Source: JALSRD01 sp964476595 (GTDB lineage: Bacteria; Desulfobacterota; Desulfobacteria; Desulfobacterales; JALSRD01). Taken from it: a stretch of DNA of 64,000 nucleotides. The notes under the pieces were generated by a model. That model was given only the letters and a program-made list of their open reading frames with translations. It had not been told where the DNA came from and did no database searches. Shown here one piece after another: positions 34,893 through 44,574 of this stretch. The stretch spans positions 62,001-126,000 of the forward strand of contig CAYZCL010000053.1 in the NCBI GenBank assembly GCA_964476595.1, read 5' to 3'. The translations under genes and the position numbers were made by a program. Positions within the stretch are counted from its first letter, which is position 1, and the number at the start of each line of letters is the position of its first letter.

Positions 34893-36035
34893 ATGAAACT
34901 GCAATCCAAGCTTCCCCGGGTGGGGACCACCATATTTTCGGTCATGTCGGCCCTGGCCAACGAGCAGGGGGCCATCAACCTTTCCCAGGGGTTTCCGGAC
35001 TTTGAGGTGGACCCCGCGCTGATCGATCTAGTCACCCGTCACATGCGCGCCGGGCATAACCAGTACCCGCCCATGCAGGGGGTCGCCCAGGTGCGCGAAC
35101 GCCTGGCGGCCAAGACCCTGGAACTGCAGGGCGCGCGCTACGATGCGGACGCCGAGATCACGGTGACCGCCGGGGGCACCGAGGCCATTTTCGCCGCCAT
35201 CAGCGCCGTGGTGCACCGCGGCGACGAGGTCATCATCCTGGAACCGGCCTACGACGCCTACGGTCCCATCGTTGAACTCAACGGCGGCGTGCCGGTGTAC
35301 TGCAGCCTGGTCTACCCCGAATACGCCGTGGACTGGGACGCGGTGGGCCGGGCCGTGAGCCCCCGCACCCGCATGATCGTGCTCAACTCGCCCCACAACC
35401 CCACCGGCGCGGTGCTGTCGGCCGACGACATGGCGGCCCTTGCGGACCTCACCCGCGGCACCGATATCCTGATTCTCAGCGACGAGGTCTACGAGCACAT
35501 CATCTTCGACGGGCGGCGCCACGAGAGCATGTCACGCTACCCGGAACTGGCGCGGCGCAGCTTCGTGGTGGGCTCCTTCGGCAAGACCTACCACGCAACC
35601 GGCTGGAAAACCGGCTACTGCTTGGCGCCGGCCGAACTCACGGCCGAACTGCGGCGCGTGCACCAGTACGTGGTGTTCGCCGCCAACGCCCCCATTCAGC
35701 ACGCCTATGCCGATTTCATGGCCGACCCCCGCACCTATCTCGGGGTGGCGGATTTCTATCAGCGCAAGCGGGACCTTTTCCTGGATCTCATGAAGGGCTC
35801 ACGCTTCCGGGCCCTGCCCTGCCGGGGCACCTATTTCGCCATGTTCGACTACAGCGCCGTCTCCGACGAGCCCGACGTGGACTTCGCCCGCCGGCTGACG
35901 GTAGAGCACAAGGTGGCTGCCATCCCGCCCTCGGTCTTTTACGACGGCGGCGAAGACCACAAGGTGCTGCGGTTCTGTTTCGCCAAGAACGATCAGACCT
36001 TGCGGGAGGCCGCGGAGAGACTATGCCGGATCTGA
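34893..36035 (+). CDS. Class I aminotransferase, methionine/glutamine type (YbdL-like)
   Basis: 380 residues of the fold-type I PLP family. Marks include INLSQGFPDFEVD, HNQYPPMQGVAQVRERLA, VTAGGTEAIFAAI, LNSPHNPTGAVLS (Asn), LSDEVYEHIIFDG (Asp/Tyr) and GSFGKTYHATGWKTGY with the PLP-binding Lys. The overall pattern matches YbdL/KAT-like glutamine transaminases that convert 4-methylthio-2-oxobutyrate to methionine. The last 13 bp overlap the omega-amidase gene, which removes the toxic co-product of glutamine transamination. Methionine salvage is therefore inferred. Confidence 0.88.
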   Translation: MKLQSKLPRVGTTIFSVMSALANEQGAINLSQGFPDFEVDPALIDLVTRHMRAGHNQYPPMQGVAQVRERLAAKTLELQGARYDADAEITVTAGGTEAIFAAISAVVHRGDEVIILEPAYDAYGPIVELNGGVPVYCSLVYPEYAVDWDAVGRAVSPRTRMIVLNSPHNPTGAVLSADDMAALADLTRGTDILILSDEVYEHIIFDGRRHESMSRYPELARRSFVVGSFGKTYHATGWKTGYCLAPAELTAELRRVHQYVVFAANAPIQHAYADFMADPRTYLGVADFYQRKRDLFLDLMKGSRFRALPCRGTYFAMFDYSAVSDEPDVDFARRLTVEHKVAAIPPSVFYDGGEDHKVLRFCFAKNDQTLREAAERLCRI

Positions 36036-36790
36036 AAGTGACCCTCATCCAGGCCGACCTGGCCTGGGAAGACATTGAGGCCAACCTGGCCGCCTTCGAA
36101 AAGCGCATTGACGACCTGGCGGACGACACCCATCTCATCGTGTTGCCCGAGATGTTCACCACCGGTTTCAGCATGAACGCCCCGGCCCTGGCCGAGGACA
36201 TGCGGGGCCGCACGGTGGCCTGGCTTCGGGACACGGCCTGCAGGAAGGGGGTGGACGTGGTGGGCGGGTCCATGATCCGGGAGGGCGACCGCTACGTCAA
36301 CCGCCTGCTATGGGCCGCGCCCGACGGCCGGCTGCAGTGGTACGACAAACGCCACCTGATCGGCATCGCCGGCGAAGACCGTGCCTACAGCCGGGGGTGG
36401 GAGAAGCTGACCGTCGAACTCCGGGGCTGGCGCATCTGCCCGTTTATCTGCTACGACCTGCGCTTTCCCGTCTGGCTGCGAAATCTGGAGCGGCCGCCCT
36501 ACGACCTGTCCCTGTTCATCGCCAACTGGCCCAGTGCCCGGGCGCATCACTGGCGCACGCTGCTGCTGGCCCGTGCCATCGAGAACAAGTGCTTCGTGGT
36601 GGGCGTCAACCGCGTCGGCACCGACGGCAACGGACTCGATTACTGCGGCGACTCGGCGGTCATCGACCCGCTGGGCAACCTTCTCTTCCAGAAGAAAGAC
36701 GCCCCGGCCGTGCACACTGCCAGACTGTCTTATGCCGTTCTGGAAGAATGCCGCCGAACCTTTCCCGTACTGGACGACGCCGATCGGTAG
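36023..36790 (+). CDS. Omega-amidase (YafV/Nit2-like nitrilase family)
   Basis: 255 residues. The nitrilase catalytic triad is Glu in LPEMFTTGFS, Lys in WYDKRHLI and Cys in FICYDLRFP. FTTGFSM and WPSARAHHWRTLLLARAIENKCFVVG (in two blocks) are typical of YafV/Nit2 omega-amidases, which hydrolyse 2-oxoglutaramate to 2-oxoglutarate and ammonia. It overlaps the aminotransferase by 13 bp, so the two are coupled. Confidence 0.9.
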   Translation: MPDLKVTLIQADLAWEDIEANLAAFEKRIDDLADDTHLIVLPEMFTTGFSMNAPALAEDMRGRTVAWLRDTACRKGVDVVGGSMIREGDRYVNRLLWAAPDGRLQWYDKRHLIGIAGEDRAYSRGWEKLTVELRGWRICPFICYDLRFPVWLRNLERPPYDLSLFIANWPSARAHHWRTLLLARAIENKCFVVGVNRVGTDGNGLDYCGDSAVIDPLGNLLFQKKDAPAVHTARLSYAVLEECRRTFPVLDDADR

Positions 36791-36825
36791 CTTCGGAAAG
36801 CCCGGCGGTGGGGGGCGTCGGCCGA

Positions 36826-37416
36826 TCAGTCCTTGTCGGAAGTGCCGCTTTCGCCGGCCGCCGCCCGGCTTTCCAGGTCACGGATGCGGCGCTCCAGCTG
36901 ATTGAGGCGCATGTCCAGGGCGTCGGCGCGTTCCCGCGAGGCGATTTTCATCTTTTCCATGACGTCGTTGATGCGCTGGTCGATTTTCTCCGAAGCCCAC
37001 TCCTTGAACATTCCGGCGTAGGACTGGATTTCCTGTTTCAGCTTGCGCCCCTCCTCCTCGGACATCTCCACGCCGCCGGACAGCAGGCCGGCGATCTTGT
37101 CCAGTTCGTCCTCGGCCAGGTGCAGGGCGCTGTGGCCGAAGGTGAAGGACTTGCGGGCCACCTCGGCCAGGGTGCCGCCGCCGCGGCGCAGCAGTTCCGA
37201 GAGGGTTCCGGCGGACAGGCCGTTGCCCCGCTGACCGCTCTGGCGGGCCAGCAGCTGGGACAGCACCGACACGGTGATATCTTCCCCGCTGGTGTTATCG
37301 ATGACCTCGATCTCCTCGCCGGAACGGATCAGTTCGGCCAGGCCGTCCATGGAGATGTACTGTTTGGCTTCGGTGTCGTAAAGCTTGCGGTTGGCGTATT
37401 TCTTGATGGTGCGCAT
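36826..37416 (-). CDS. phaR: PhaR-like polyhydroxyalkanoate synthesis regulator
   Basis: 196 residues. The N-terminal DNA-binding domain (PHB_acc_N) is clear: TIKKYANRKLYDTEAKQYISMDGLAELIRSG and VIDNTSGEDIT (in separate blocks, residues 3-50). The C-terminal half is helical, ending in a probable coiled coil (RADALDMRLNQLERRIRDLES). PhaR proteins sense polyhydroxyalkanoate and repress phasin genes and themselves. No pha genes are in the window. AGGAGGAGG precedes the ATG at 37416. Its promoter carries a palindrome at the start site (separate entry). Confidence 0.87.
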   Translation of the reverse strand: MRTIKKYANRKLYDTEAKQYISMDGLAELIRSGEEIEVIDNTSGEDITVSVLSQLLARQSGQRGNGLSAGTLSELLRRGGGTLAEVARKSFTFGHSALHLAEDELDKIAGLLSGGVEMSEEEGRKLKQEIQSYAGMFKEWASEKIDQRINDVMEKMKIASRERADALDMRLNQLERRIRDLESRAAAGESGTSDKD

Positions 37417-37457
37417 GGTTGTCCTCCTCCTGGATAATGCGTGTGGCTTGCAGTAGA

Positions 37458-37506
37458 TGACGCGTTGCGTCAAAACCAATATGCGGCATGCACACCCCTT
37501 TGTCAA
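37458..37506 (-). promoter_or_regulatory. phaR promoter with start-site palindrome
   Basis: Minus strand: TTGACA (37506-37501), a 17-bp spacer and CATATT (37483-37478). Just downstream, at the expected start, lies the perfect inverted repeat TGACGC-GTT-GCGTCA (37458-37472). Its position suits a repressor site, most simply for PhaR autoregulation. Confidence 0.6.
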
Positions 37507-37556
37507 GCGGTGCACGGTAATTTCCGGGATGGAAAGCGGTCGCGGAGCGCCGGTGA

Positions 37557-38264
37557 CTAGAGCCCCAGGTAGGCTTTCTTGACGTCTTCGTTGCTGAGCA
37601 GGCTGGCGGCGCTGTCGGACAGCGTGATGCGGCCGTTTTCCATGACGTAGCCGCGGTGGGCCACCTTGAGGGCCAGGTTGGCGTTCTGCTCCACCAGGAA
37701 GATGGTGGTGCCCTGCTCGCTGTTGACCTTGGTGATGATGTCGAAGATCTGCTTGACCACCAGGGGGGCCAGCCCCAGGGACGGCTCGTCCAGCAGCAGC
37801 AGGCGGGGTTTGGCCATCAGGGCGCGGGAGATGGCCAGCATCTGCTGCTCGCCGCCGCTGAGGGTGCCGCCGGACTGGTGACGGCGTTCGGCCAGGATGG
37901 GAAAAAGCTCGAAGATGTACTCCAGGTCGCGTTTGACGTTTTCCTTGTCGCTGCGCAGGAAAGCGCCCATGTCGAGGTTTTCCAGGACGGTCAGGTAGGG
38001 GAAGATGCGCCGCCCCTCGGGCACCTGGCTGATGCCCAGGGAGACGATGCGGTCGGGCTTCATGTTCTGGATGGGTTCCCCCATGAACAGGATCTCGCCG
38101 GAGCGCGGCGGCACGATGCCGCAGATGGACATCAGGGTGGTGGACTTGCCCGCCCCGTTGGCGCCGATGAGGGTGATGATCTCTCCCTCGGAGATGTCCA
38201 TGCTGACGCCTTTGAGGGCCATGATGTTGCCGTAGAAGGTTCGGATATCTTTCAGTTTAAGCAT
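37557..38264 (-). CDS. livF: Branched-chain amino-acid ABC importer ATPase LivF
   Basis: 235 residues. Walker A GANGAGKST, signature TLSGGEQQMLAISRAL, Walker B LLLLDEPSLGLAP and His switch VEQN. The short length and the ITLIGANGAGKSTTLMSICGIV pattern are LivF-like. Overlaps livG by 8 bp. Last gene of livKHMGF. Confidence 0.95.
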   Translation of the reverse strand: MLKLKDIRTFYGNIMALKGVSMDISEGEIITLIGANGAGKSTTLMSICGIVPPRSGEILFMGEPIQNMKPDRIVSLGISQVPEGRRIFPYLTVLENLDMGAFLRSDKENVKRDLEYIFELFPILAERRHQSGGTLSGGEQQMLAISRALMAKPRLLLLDEPSLGLAPLVVKQIFDIITKVNSEQGTTIFLVEQNANLALKVAHRGYVMENGRITLSDSAASLLSNEDVKKAYLGL

Positions 38265-39045
38265 CGATGTCCTCTCCCAGGTAGGCTTTGATGACCGCCG
38301 GGTTGTTCTTGATCTCCTCGGGCGTTCCCTGGGCGATCTTGCGGCCGTAGTCCATCACGAAGATGCGGTCCGACAGGCTCATGACCAGTTTCATGTCGTG
38401 CTCGATGAGCAGGATGGAGATATTCTCCTCGGAACGGATCCGCAGGATCAGCTCGTCGAGTTCCTTGGTCTCCTGGTTGTTCATGCCCGCCGCCGGTTCG
38501 TCCAGCAGCAGCAGGAAAGGTTCGGTGGCCATGGCGCGGGCGATCTCCAGCCGCCGCTGGGCGCCGTAAGGCAGGTTCTTGGCAAACTCGTTGACGAACT
38601 GCGCCAGGCCGATTTTTTTGAGGATGGCGTAACTGTCCTCCACCACGCGCTGCTCCTCCTCGCGGGTGGCGCGGTTTCGGAGGATGGCACCCGGAATGCC
38701 GGCCCGCATGCGGCAGTGTCGGCCCATCATCACGTTTTCCAGCACGGTCATGTTCTGAAAGAGGCGGATGTTCTGGAAGGTGCGCGCCATGCCCTTCTCG
38801 GTCACCTGGTTGGGCTTGAGGCCGTTGATGCGCTCGCGCTCCTTACCCGGCGGGGAGATAAACATGTCCCCCTCGGTGGGCTTGTAGATGCCCGTGACGC
38901 AGTTGAAGAAGGTCGTCTTGCCGGCACCGTTGGGGCCGATGAGGGCCGCGATCTCACCGGCCTTGACGTCCAGGTCGATGTGGTCCAGGGCCCGCAGGCC
39001 GCCGAAATCCATGGTGAGCTGCTTGATGTCGAGTACGGATTCCAT
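38257..39045 (-). CDS. livG: Branched-chain amino-acid ABC importer ATPase LivG
   Basis: 262 residues. Walker A GPNGAGKTTFFN, signature NLPYGAQRRLEIARAM, Walker B FLLLLDEPAAGMNNQE and a LivG-type C-terminus (GTPEEIKNNPAVIKAYLG). The ATG at 39045 has GGAG 6 nt upstream; a TTG three codons earlier is less likely. Confidence 0.95.
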   Translation of the reverse strand: MESVLDIKQLTMDFGGLRALDHIDLDVKAGEIAALIGPNGAGKTTFFNCVTGIYKPTEGDMFISPPGKERERINGLKPNQVTEKGMARTFQNIRLFQNMTVLENVMMGRHCRMRAGIPGAILRNRATREEEQRVVEDSYAILKKIGLAQFVNEFAKNLPYGAQRRLEIARAMATEPFLLLLDEPAAGMNNQETKELDELILRIRSEENISILLIEHDMKLVMSLSDRIFVMDYGRKIAQGTPEEIKNNPAVIKAYLGEDIDA

Positions 39046-39063
39046 AGTCTCCAAGACCCCGCG

Positions 39064-40290
<1,227 letters not shown>

Positions 40291-40294
40291 GGGA

Positions 40295-41197
40295 TTATAC
40301 CTTATCCGTGTTGGCGCGTCCCAGGATGCCCGAAGGCCGGAAAATCAGGATCAGCACCAGAAACAGAAACGCGAAGACATCCTCGTAGTCGCTGGAGATG
40401 TAGCCCGTGAAAAAACTCTCGGTCCAGCCCAGTACCAGGCTGCCGAGCACCGCGCCCGGCATGCTGCCGATGCCGCCCAGCACGGCCGCCACGAAGGCCT
40501 TGATGCCGGCGATGAAGCCGATGTAGAAGTTGATCTGGCCGATGTGCGAGGCGATTAGCACCCCGCCCAGGGCCGCCGTGGCCGACCCCACGATGAAGGT
40601 AAACGAGATCACGCGGTCCACGTTGACGCCCACCAGCATGGCCATGTCGCGGTCCTGCGCCGTGGCCCGCATGGCTTTGCCCAGCTTGGTGAACTTGATC
40701 AGCACCGTCAGGATCACCAGCACGATGGCGGTGACCACGTAGATGACGATTTCCGTGGAGCGCACGATCCCCCCCAGGGGTTCCAGGAATTTGAACTCGG
40801 GAATCAGGTTGGGAAAGGGCAGGAAATCGGAGGTCTGGGCAAGCAGCACGTAGTTTTGCAGGAACAGGGAAACACCGATGGCGCTGATCAGGGGGGACAG
40901 CCGGGGGGCGTTTCGCAGCGGCTTGTAAGCCACCTTTTCAGCGGTGAAGCCGTAGGCCGACGACCACACGATGGCCGCCAGCGTGGCGATGGCCAGAATC
41001 GCCAGCTGGTTCCACCCCAGCATGGTCAGCACGCTGATGACGATCAGCGCGGTGAAGGCGCCGATCATGTAGATTTCACCGTGGGCGAAGTTGATCAGCT
41101 CGATGATGCCGTACACCATGGTGTAGCCCAGAGCGATCAGCGCGTAGATACTCCCCCGGGTGAGCCCTCCGAGAAACAGCTCCAGAAAATAATCCAT
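40295..41197 (-). CDS. livH: Branched-chain amino-acid ABC importer permease LivH
   Basis: 300 residues with about eight membrane helices. Family motifs: GLTRGSIYALIALGYTMVYG, INFAHGEIYMIGAF and ATAQDRDMAMLVGVNVDRVI. 4 bp before livM, 79 bp after livK; a strong stem-loop separates it from livK. Confidence 0.95.
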   Translation of the reverse strand: MDYFLELFLGGLTRGSIYALIALGYTMVYGIIELINFAHGEIYMIGAFTALIVISVLTMLGWNQLAILAIATLAAIVWSSAYGFTAEKVAYKPLRNAPRLSPLISAIGVSLFLQNYVLLAQTSDFLPFPNLIPEFKFLEPLGGIVRSTEIVIYVVTAIVLVILTVLIKFTKLGKAMRATAQDRDMAMLVGVNVDRVISFTFIVGSATAALGGVLIASHIGQINFYIGFIAGIKAFVAAVLGGIGSMPGAVLGSLVLGWTESFFTGYISSDYEDVFAFLFLVLILIFRPSGILGRANTDKV

Positions 41198-41230
41198 GTG
41201 ACCTTGCCTCGCCGCCCCGTTGAAAACAGT

Positions 41231-41255
41231 CGGGGCAGGCCGAACGCCTGCCCCG
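41231..41255 (-). terminator. Strong stem-loop between livK and livH
   Basis: CGGGGCAGGC/GCCTGCCCCG, perfect 10-bp arms with a 5-nt loop. On the minus strand it is followed by ACTGTTTTC. Located 21 nt after the livK stop, inside the operon. Same layout as the dppA-dppB stem-loop. Confidence 0.75.
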
Positions 41256-41275
41256 TGTCGTCGTTTGCGTCAGTC

Positions 41276-42406
41276 TTACTTCACTTCCACGTATTTGCCG
41301 TCCTTGACCTGGTACATGGCGAAGCCGACGCCGATGGCGTCGCCGCGCTTGTCAAACTTGATCTTGCCCAGCGGGGTGTCCACCAGGTTGGTGCGCAGCG
41401 CCTTCACGATGGCGTCGTAGTCGGTGGAGCCGGCCTTTTCGATGGCGTTGAGCAGCGCCAGGGCCGCGGCATAGGCGTTGTCATAGAAGGCGCCCGGATC
41501 GGATCCGTAGGCCTTCTTGTGTTCCTCGCGGGCCTTGATGGCCAGGGGGTTCTTGCTGACGTCCTTGGGACCCGTGGCGTAGACGCCCTCGGCGTACTTC
41601 TTGGCAACCTTGATGAAGGTGTCGTCCTTGACGCCGTCGTCGGAGATGAAATAGGTTTTCATCTTCTTCTTGCGCATCTGGGTGACGATCTTGGAGGCTT
41701 CGGGATGGTAACCGCCGAAGATGACGGCCTCGGCGCCCTTGCGCTTGATCTTCTGCACGATGGCGGAGTAGTCCACGGCGCCGGGCGTGATGCCTTCGAA
41801 GAGCACCACTTCAGCCTTGTCGGGGCCGGCTGCCTCGAGGAACTTCTTGGCGTATTCCGCCAGGCCCTTGCCGTAGTCGCCCTTGTCGTGCAGCACGGCG
41901 ATCTTTTTGACTTTCAGGGTGTTTAGGGCGAAGTCGACTTCCAGCTTGGCCTGGGCGTCGTCGGAGGCGATGGTGCGGAAGAAGTTCGGGTAGTCGCCGC
42001 TCTGGGTCAAGGCCGGGTTGGTGGCCGAAGGCGACATGACCACGATCTTGGCTTCCTTGTAGATGCCCAGGGCGGCCTTGGTGGCGCCGCTGCAAATGTG
42101 GCCCAGCACCACGTTGACGCCTTCACCGACCAGCTTGGTGGCCGTGTTGGTGGCGACTTCCGGCTTGCAGACGTCGTCTTCCACCAACAGTTCCACCTTC
42201 TTGCCCAGCACGCCGCCCTTGGCGTTGATGTTCTTGACCACCAGTTCGGCCGCATGCACGGTGGGGATGCCGTAGGAGGCCAGGTCACCGCTGTGGGGTC
42301 CGGCGACTCCGAGTTTGATGGTGTCTCCCGCCAGGGCGGTCCCGCCGAAGAGCAGGAATACCCCGACCATGGCCGTCAGTGCGAGTACGCTGATTCGATG
42401 CTTCAT
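41276..42406 (-). CDS. livK: Branched-chain amino-acid ABC importer binding protein LivK
   Basis: 376 residues. A Sec signal peptide (about 1-26, SVLALTAMVGVFLLFGGTALA) precedes a type-I periplasmic binding fold (IKLGVAGPHSGDLASYGIP, VVLGHICSGATKAALGIYKEA, PNFFRTIASDDAQ). AAGGAGGAGG lies upstream of the ATG at 42406. Ligands of this family are Leu/Ile/Val, but related binders take other amino acids, amides or aromatics, so specificity is open. Confidence 0.93.
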   Translation of the reverse strand: MKHRISVLALTAMVGVFLLFGGTALAGDTIKLGVAGPHSGDLASYGIPTVHAAELVVKNINAKGGVLGKKVELLVEDDVCKPEVATNTATKLVGEGVNVVLGHICSGATKAALGIYKEAKIVVMSPSATNPALTQSGDYPNFFRTIASDDAQAKLEVDFALNTLKVKKIAVLHDKGDYGKGLAEYAKKFLEAAGPDKAEVVLFEGITPGAVDYSAIVQKIKRKGAEAVIFGGYHPEASKIVTQMRKKKMKTYFISDDGVKDDTFIKVAKKYAEGVYATGPKDVSKNPLAIKAREEHKKAYGSDPGAFYDNAYAAALALLNAIEKAGSTDYDAIVKALRTNLVDTPLGKIKFDKRGDAIGVGFAMYQVKDGKYVEVK

Positions 42407-42701
42407 TTGCCTCCTCCTTCTGTCTGTATTGATTGCCAACAAGCGCGATTCAAGCCGATCCGCATGAGAAAGTCTTTCGTTCAAATTTCTATTTTATATT
42501 TTCCACGAGACAGCGTCAAGGGAAAAGAAATTCCCCTCGGGACAATAAAGGCTTGCCGTTTGGGGCGATGTTTGCAATATTATTCGGCTATCGAATGTTT
42601 CGAAGACAGCACCGGGCGACCGGTTCGAAGCGCCGCCGGGGGGTGGAGACGCCCCCCCGACGGGTCGCTCCCACAACCCTCAAGCGGGTATTTCGAAAAC
42701 A
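42407..42701. other. 295-bp divergent region between livK and nadK
   Basis: Besides the livK promoter (separate entry), it holds several inverted repeats: GGGAA/TTCCC (42520-42535), ACCGG/CCGGT (42611-42624) flanked by two TTCGAA words (42599-42604, 42624-42629), and a G6/C7 hairpin (42638-42658). TTGCCG near 42554 with TATTAT-like sequence about 19 bp on could drive nadK. No gene seen. Confidence 0.45.
42491..42519 (-). promoter_or_regulatory. Promoter of the livKHMGF operon
   Basis: Minus strand: TTGACG (42519-42514), a 17-bp spacer and TAAAAT (42496-42491), within an AT-rich stretch. Start near 42484, leader of about 78 nt. GGGAA/TTCCC arms sit just upstream of the -35. Confidence 0.7.
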
Positions 42702-43556
42702 ATGAAACGGGCAGGACTCGTGGTGAAGGTCGATGCCGCCGCCCGGCGGCGCGGCCGCGAACTGGCACAATGGTTGACCGGCCGGGGGGTCGAAGTGGTC
42801 CTCAAGGAGACCACCCTCCCGGGCTTCGACCTGAGCCGGGAGAAGAAGGCCCTGGCGCCGGCGGACCTGTTCTGCGTGTTCGTGCTGGGCGGCGACGGCA
42901 CTTTCCTCAGCGCCGTGCGCTGGATCGGGGACCAGGAGATCCCCATCGTGGGCATCAAGTTCGGGGAGGTCGGTTTCCTGGCCGAAATCGGGGAAGACGC
43001 CCTGTTTACGGTGGCCGAGACCATCCTCAACGAGGGCTTCAGCACCAAGTCACGCATGCGCCTGCAGGTGCGCGTGCTGCGCGGCCGGGAGGAAATCGTG
43101 CGCGAGTCGGTGCTCAACGACGTGGTCATCAACAAGGGCGCCCTCGCCCGGCTGGCCCACATCGAGACCTACATTGACGACAAGTTCCTGACCACCTACA
43201 AGGCCGACGGGCTGATCGTGGCGACACCCACCGGGTCGACGGCCTACTCTCTGGCCGCCGGCGGGCCGGTGATTCACCCCGATGTGCCCGGCATCCTCAT
43301 GACACCCATCTGCCCTTTCACGCTGACCAACCGGCCGCTGCTGGTTTCGCAGACCGCCAGCATCACCATCCGGCTGGAGAAGAAGTCCTCGGACATCATG
43401 TTGACTTTCGACGGCCAGGCCGGCCTGCCCATCGACCACCGGGACACCATCGTGGTCACCCGGGGGCCGCACCCGCTGCGGATGGTGGACCTGCCCGATC
43501 ACCATTATTTCGATGTACTGAAAGAAAAACTGCGATGGAGCGGCTGCCGCGTGTAG
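42702..43556 (+). CDS. nadK: NAD kinase
   Basis: 284 residues. The phosphate-binding GGDGT motif (about 63-67, VLGGDGTFLSAV) and the second motif (NDVVINKGALARL, ATPTGSTAYSLAAGGP) define NAD kinase, which makes NADP from NAD and ATP. The C-terminal beta region (DGQAGLPI) is also family-typical. The first codons (MKRAGLVVKVDAAA) match a Rossmann start. It overlaps the next gene by 22 bp. Confidence 0.95.
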   Translation: MKRAGLVVKVDAAARRRGRELAQWLTGRGVEVVLKETTLPGFDLSREKKALAPADLFCVFVLGGDGTFLSAVRWIGDQEIPIVGIKFGEVGFLAEIGEDALFTVAETILNEGFSTKSRMRLQVRVLRGREEIVRESVLNDVVINKGALARLAHIETYIDDKFLTTYKADGLIVATPTGSTAYSLAAGGPVIHPDVPGILMTPICPFTLTNRPLLVSQTASITIRLEKKSSDIMLTFDGQAGLPIDHRDTIVVTRGPHPLRMVDLPDHHYFDVLKEKLRWSGCRV

Positions 43557-44461
43557 ACAGAAGAAGCCATCCGCCGGCAGGCAGCCACGGAACCGGTCGG
43601 GCGTGGCGGTGTGCCGCCGTCTTGCTGATGATAACGGCGCTGGCGGTAACGGCCGGTGCCGGGGACCGGGGCGAGACCGAGGTGGTGGTGCGAGACACCC
43701 TGGGCAGCGTCAACTGGACCCGCGGGTACATCGAGGTGCAGGCCGAGAAAACGCCGGCGCCGAATATCGAGATCGCCCAGACGGCGGCCCTGGCCACGGC
43801 CGCCGCCCGGGAGAAGCTGGCCGCCGCGGCCTATCGCCTGCCGCTGGATACTTTTCGCAGGGTGCGCGATCTGGACGGGAAGGACCACGGCCTGCTGGCC
43901 GCCATTCGAAGGCTGGTGGCCGGGCTGCCGGTCTACAAACAGCGCTACCTCTCGGACGGCACGGTCCGCATCCGCCTGCGCATGGCGCTGACCGGGGACT
44001 TCGCCGAACTGGTGCTGCCCTCCGGAATCCGGCACATTGAATCCATCCGCACGGTCAAGGCGACCCGCGGCCGGAAGATCGAAACCCTCGGCACCGACAC
44101 GTCGGCGCCGGTTACGGGGCTGGTCATCGACGCCCGCGGCACCGGGCTGCAGCCAGCCCTCGTGCCCGGTATCCTGGACGAAGATGGACGGCAGCTCTAC
44201 GGCGAAAAGTACGTCAGCCGGGAGTCGGTGGTACGCTGGGGCATGTGCCGCTATTTTCTCGGCCTCACGGCCGCCCGCCGGTCGCCGCGGGTGGCCGGGC
44301 ACCCGCTGGTGATTCGCGGCCTGCGGGCCGCCGGCCCGGGAAAGACCAGCGTGGTGATCAACAGCAGCGACGCCGAAAAGATCCGCAGCGCCTCCGAGGT
44401 GATCGCGCTGCTGAGAAACTGCCGCGTCGTTATCGTCCTCGGCGGGACCCCGGATGCTTGA
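43535..44461 (+). CDS. Exported protein of unknown function (LPP20-like features)
   Basis: 308 residues. A charged N-terminus precedes a signal-like hydrophobic stretch (about 26-41, CAAVLLMITALAVTAGAG), so it is probably exported. The mature region, with a long Ala-rich helix (IAQTAALATAAAREKLAAAAY) followed by VRIRLRMALTG, resembles proteins related to the LPP20/FlgT-N type fold, but this is a weak resemblance. The C-terminus (SDAEKIRSASEVIALLRNCRVVIVLG) is well ordered. The start is uncertain: the ATG at 43535 lies inside nadK. Confidence 0.7.
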   Translation: MERLPRVDRRSHPPAGSHGTGRAWRCAAVLLMITALAVTAGAGDRGETEVVVRDTLGSVNWTRGYIEVQAEKTPAPNIEIAQTAALATAAAREKLAAAAYRLPLDTFRRVRDLDGKDHGLLAAIRRLVAGLPVYKQRYLSDGTVRIRLRMALTGDFAELVLPSGIRHIESIRTVKATRGRKIETLGTDTSAPVTGLVIDARGTGLQPALVPGILDEDGRQLYGEKYVSRESVVRWGMCRYFLGLTAARRSPRVAGHPLVIRGLRAAGPGKTSVVINSSDAEKIRSASEVIALLRNCRVVIVLGGTPDA

Positions 44462-44574
44462 AAGCCGCGGGCGTTTTCAGGGAACACACGAATCGAACCG
44501 CCGTGCCCGCGGGTACAGCGGGCCTGCCGGCCCCCCGAAGACGGTAAACGATACTTTGAAAGACAGGAGGGAAG

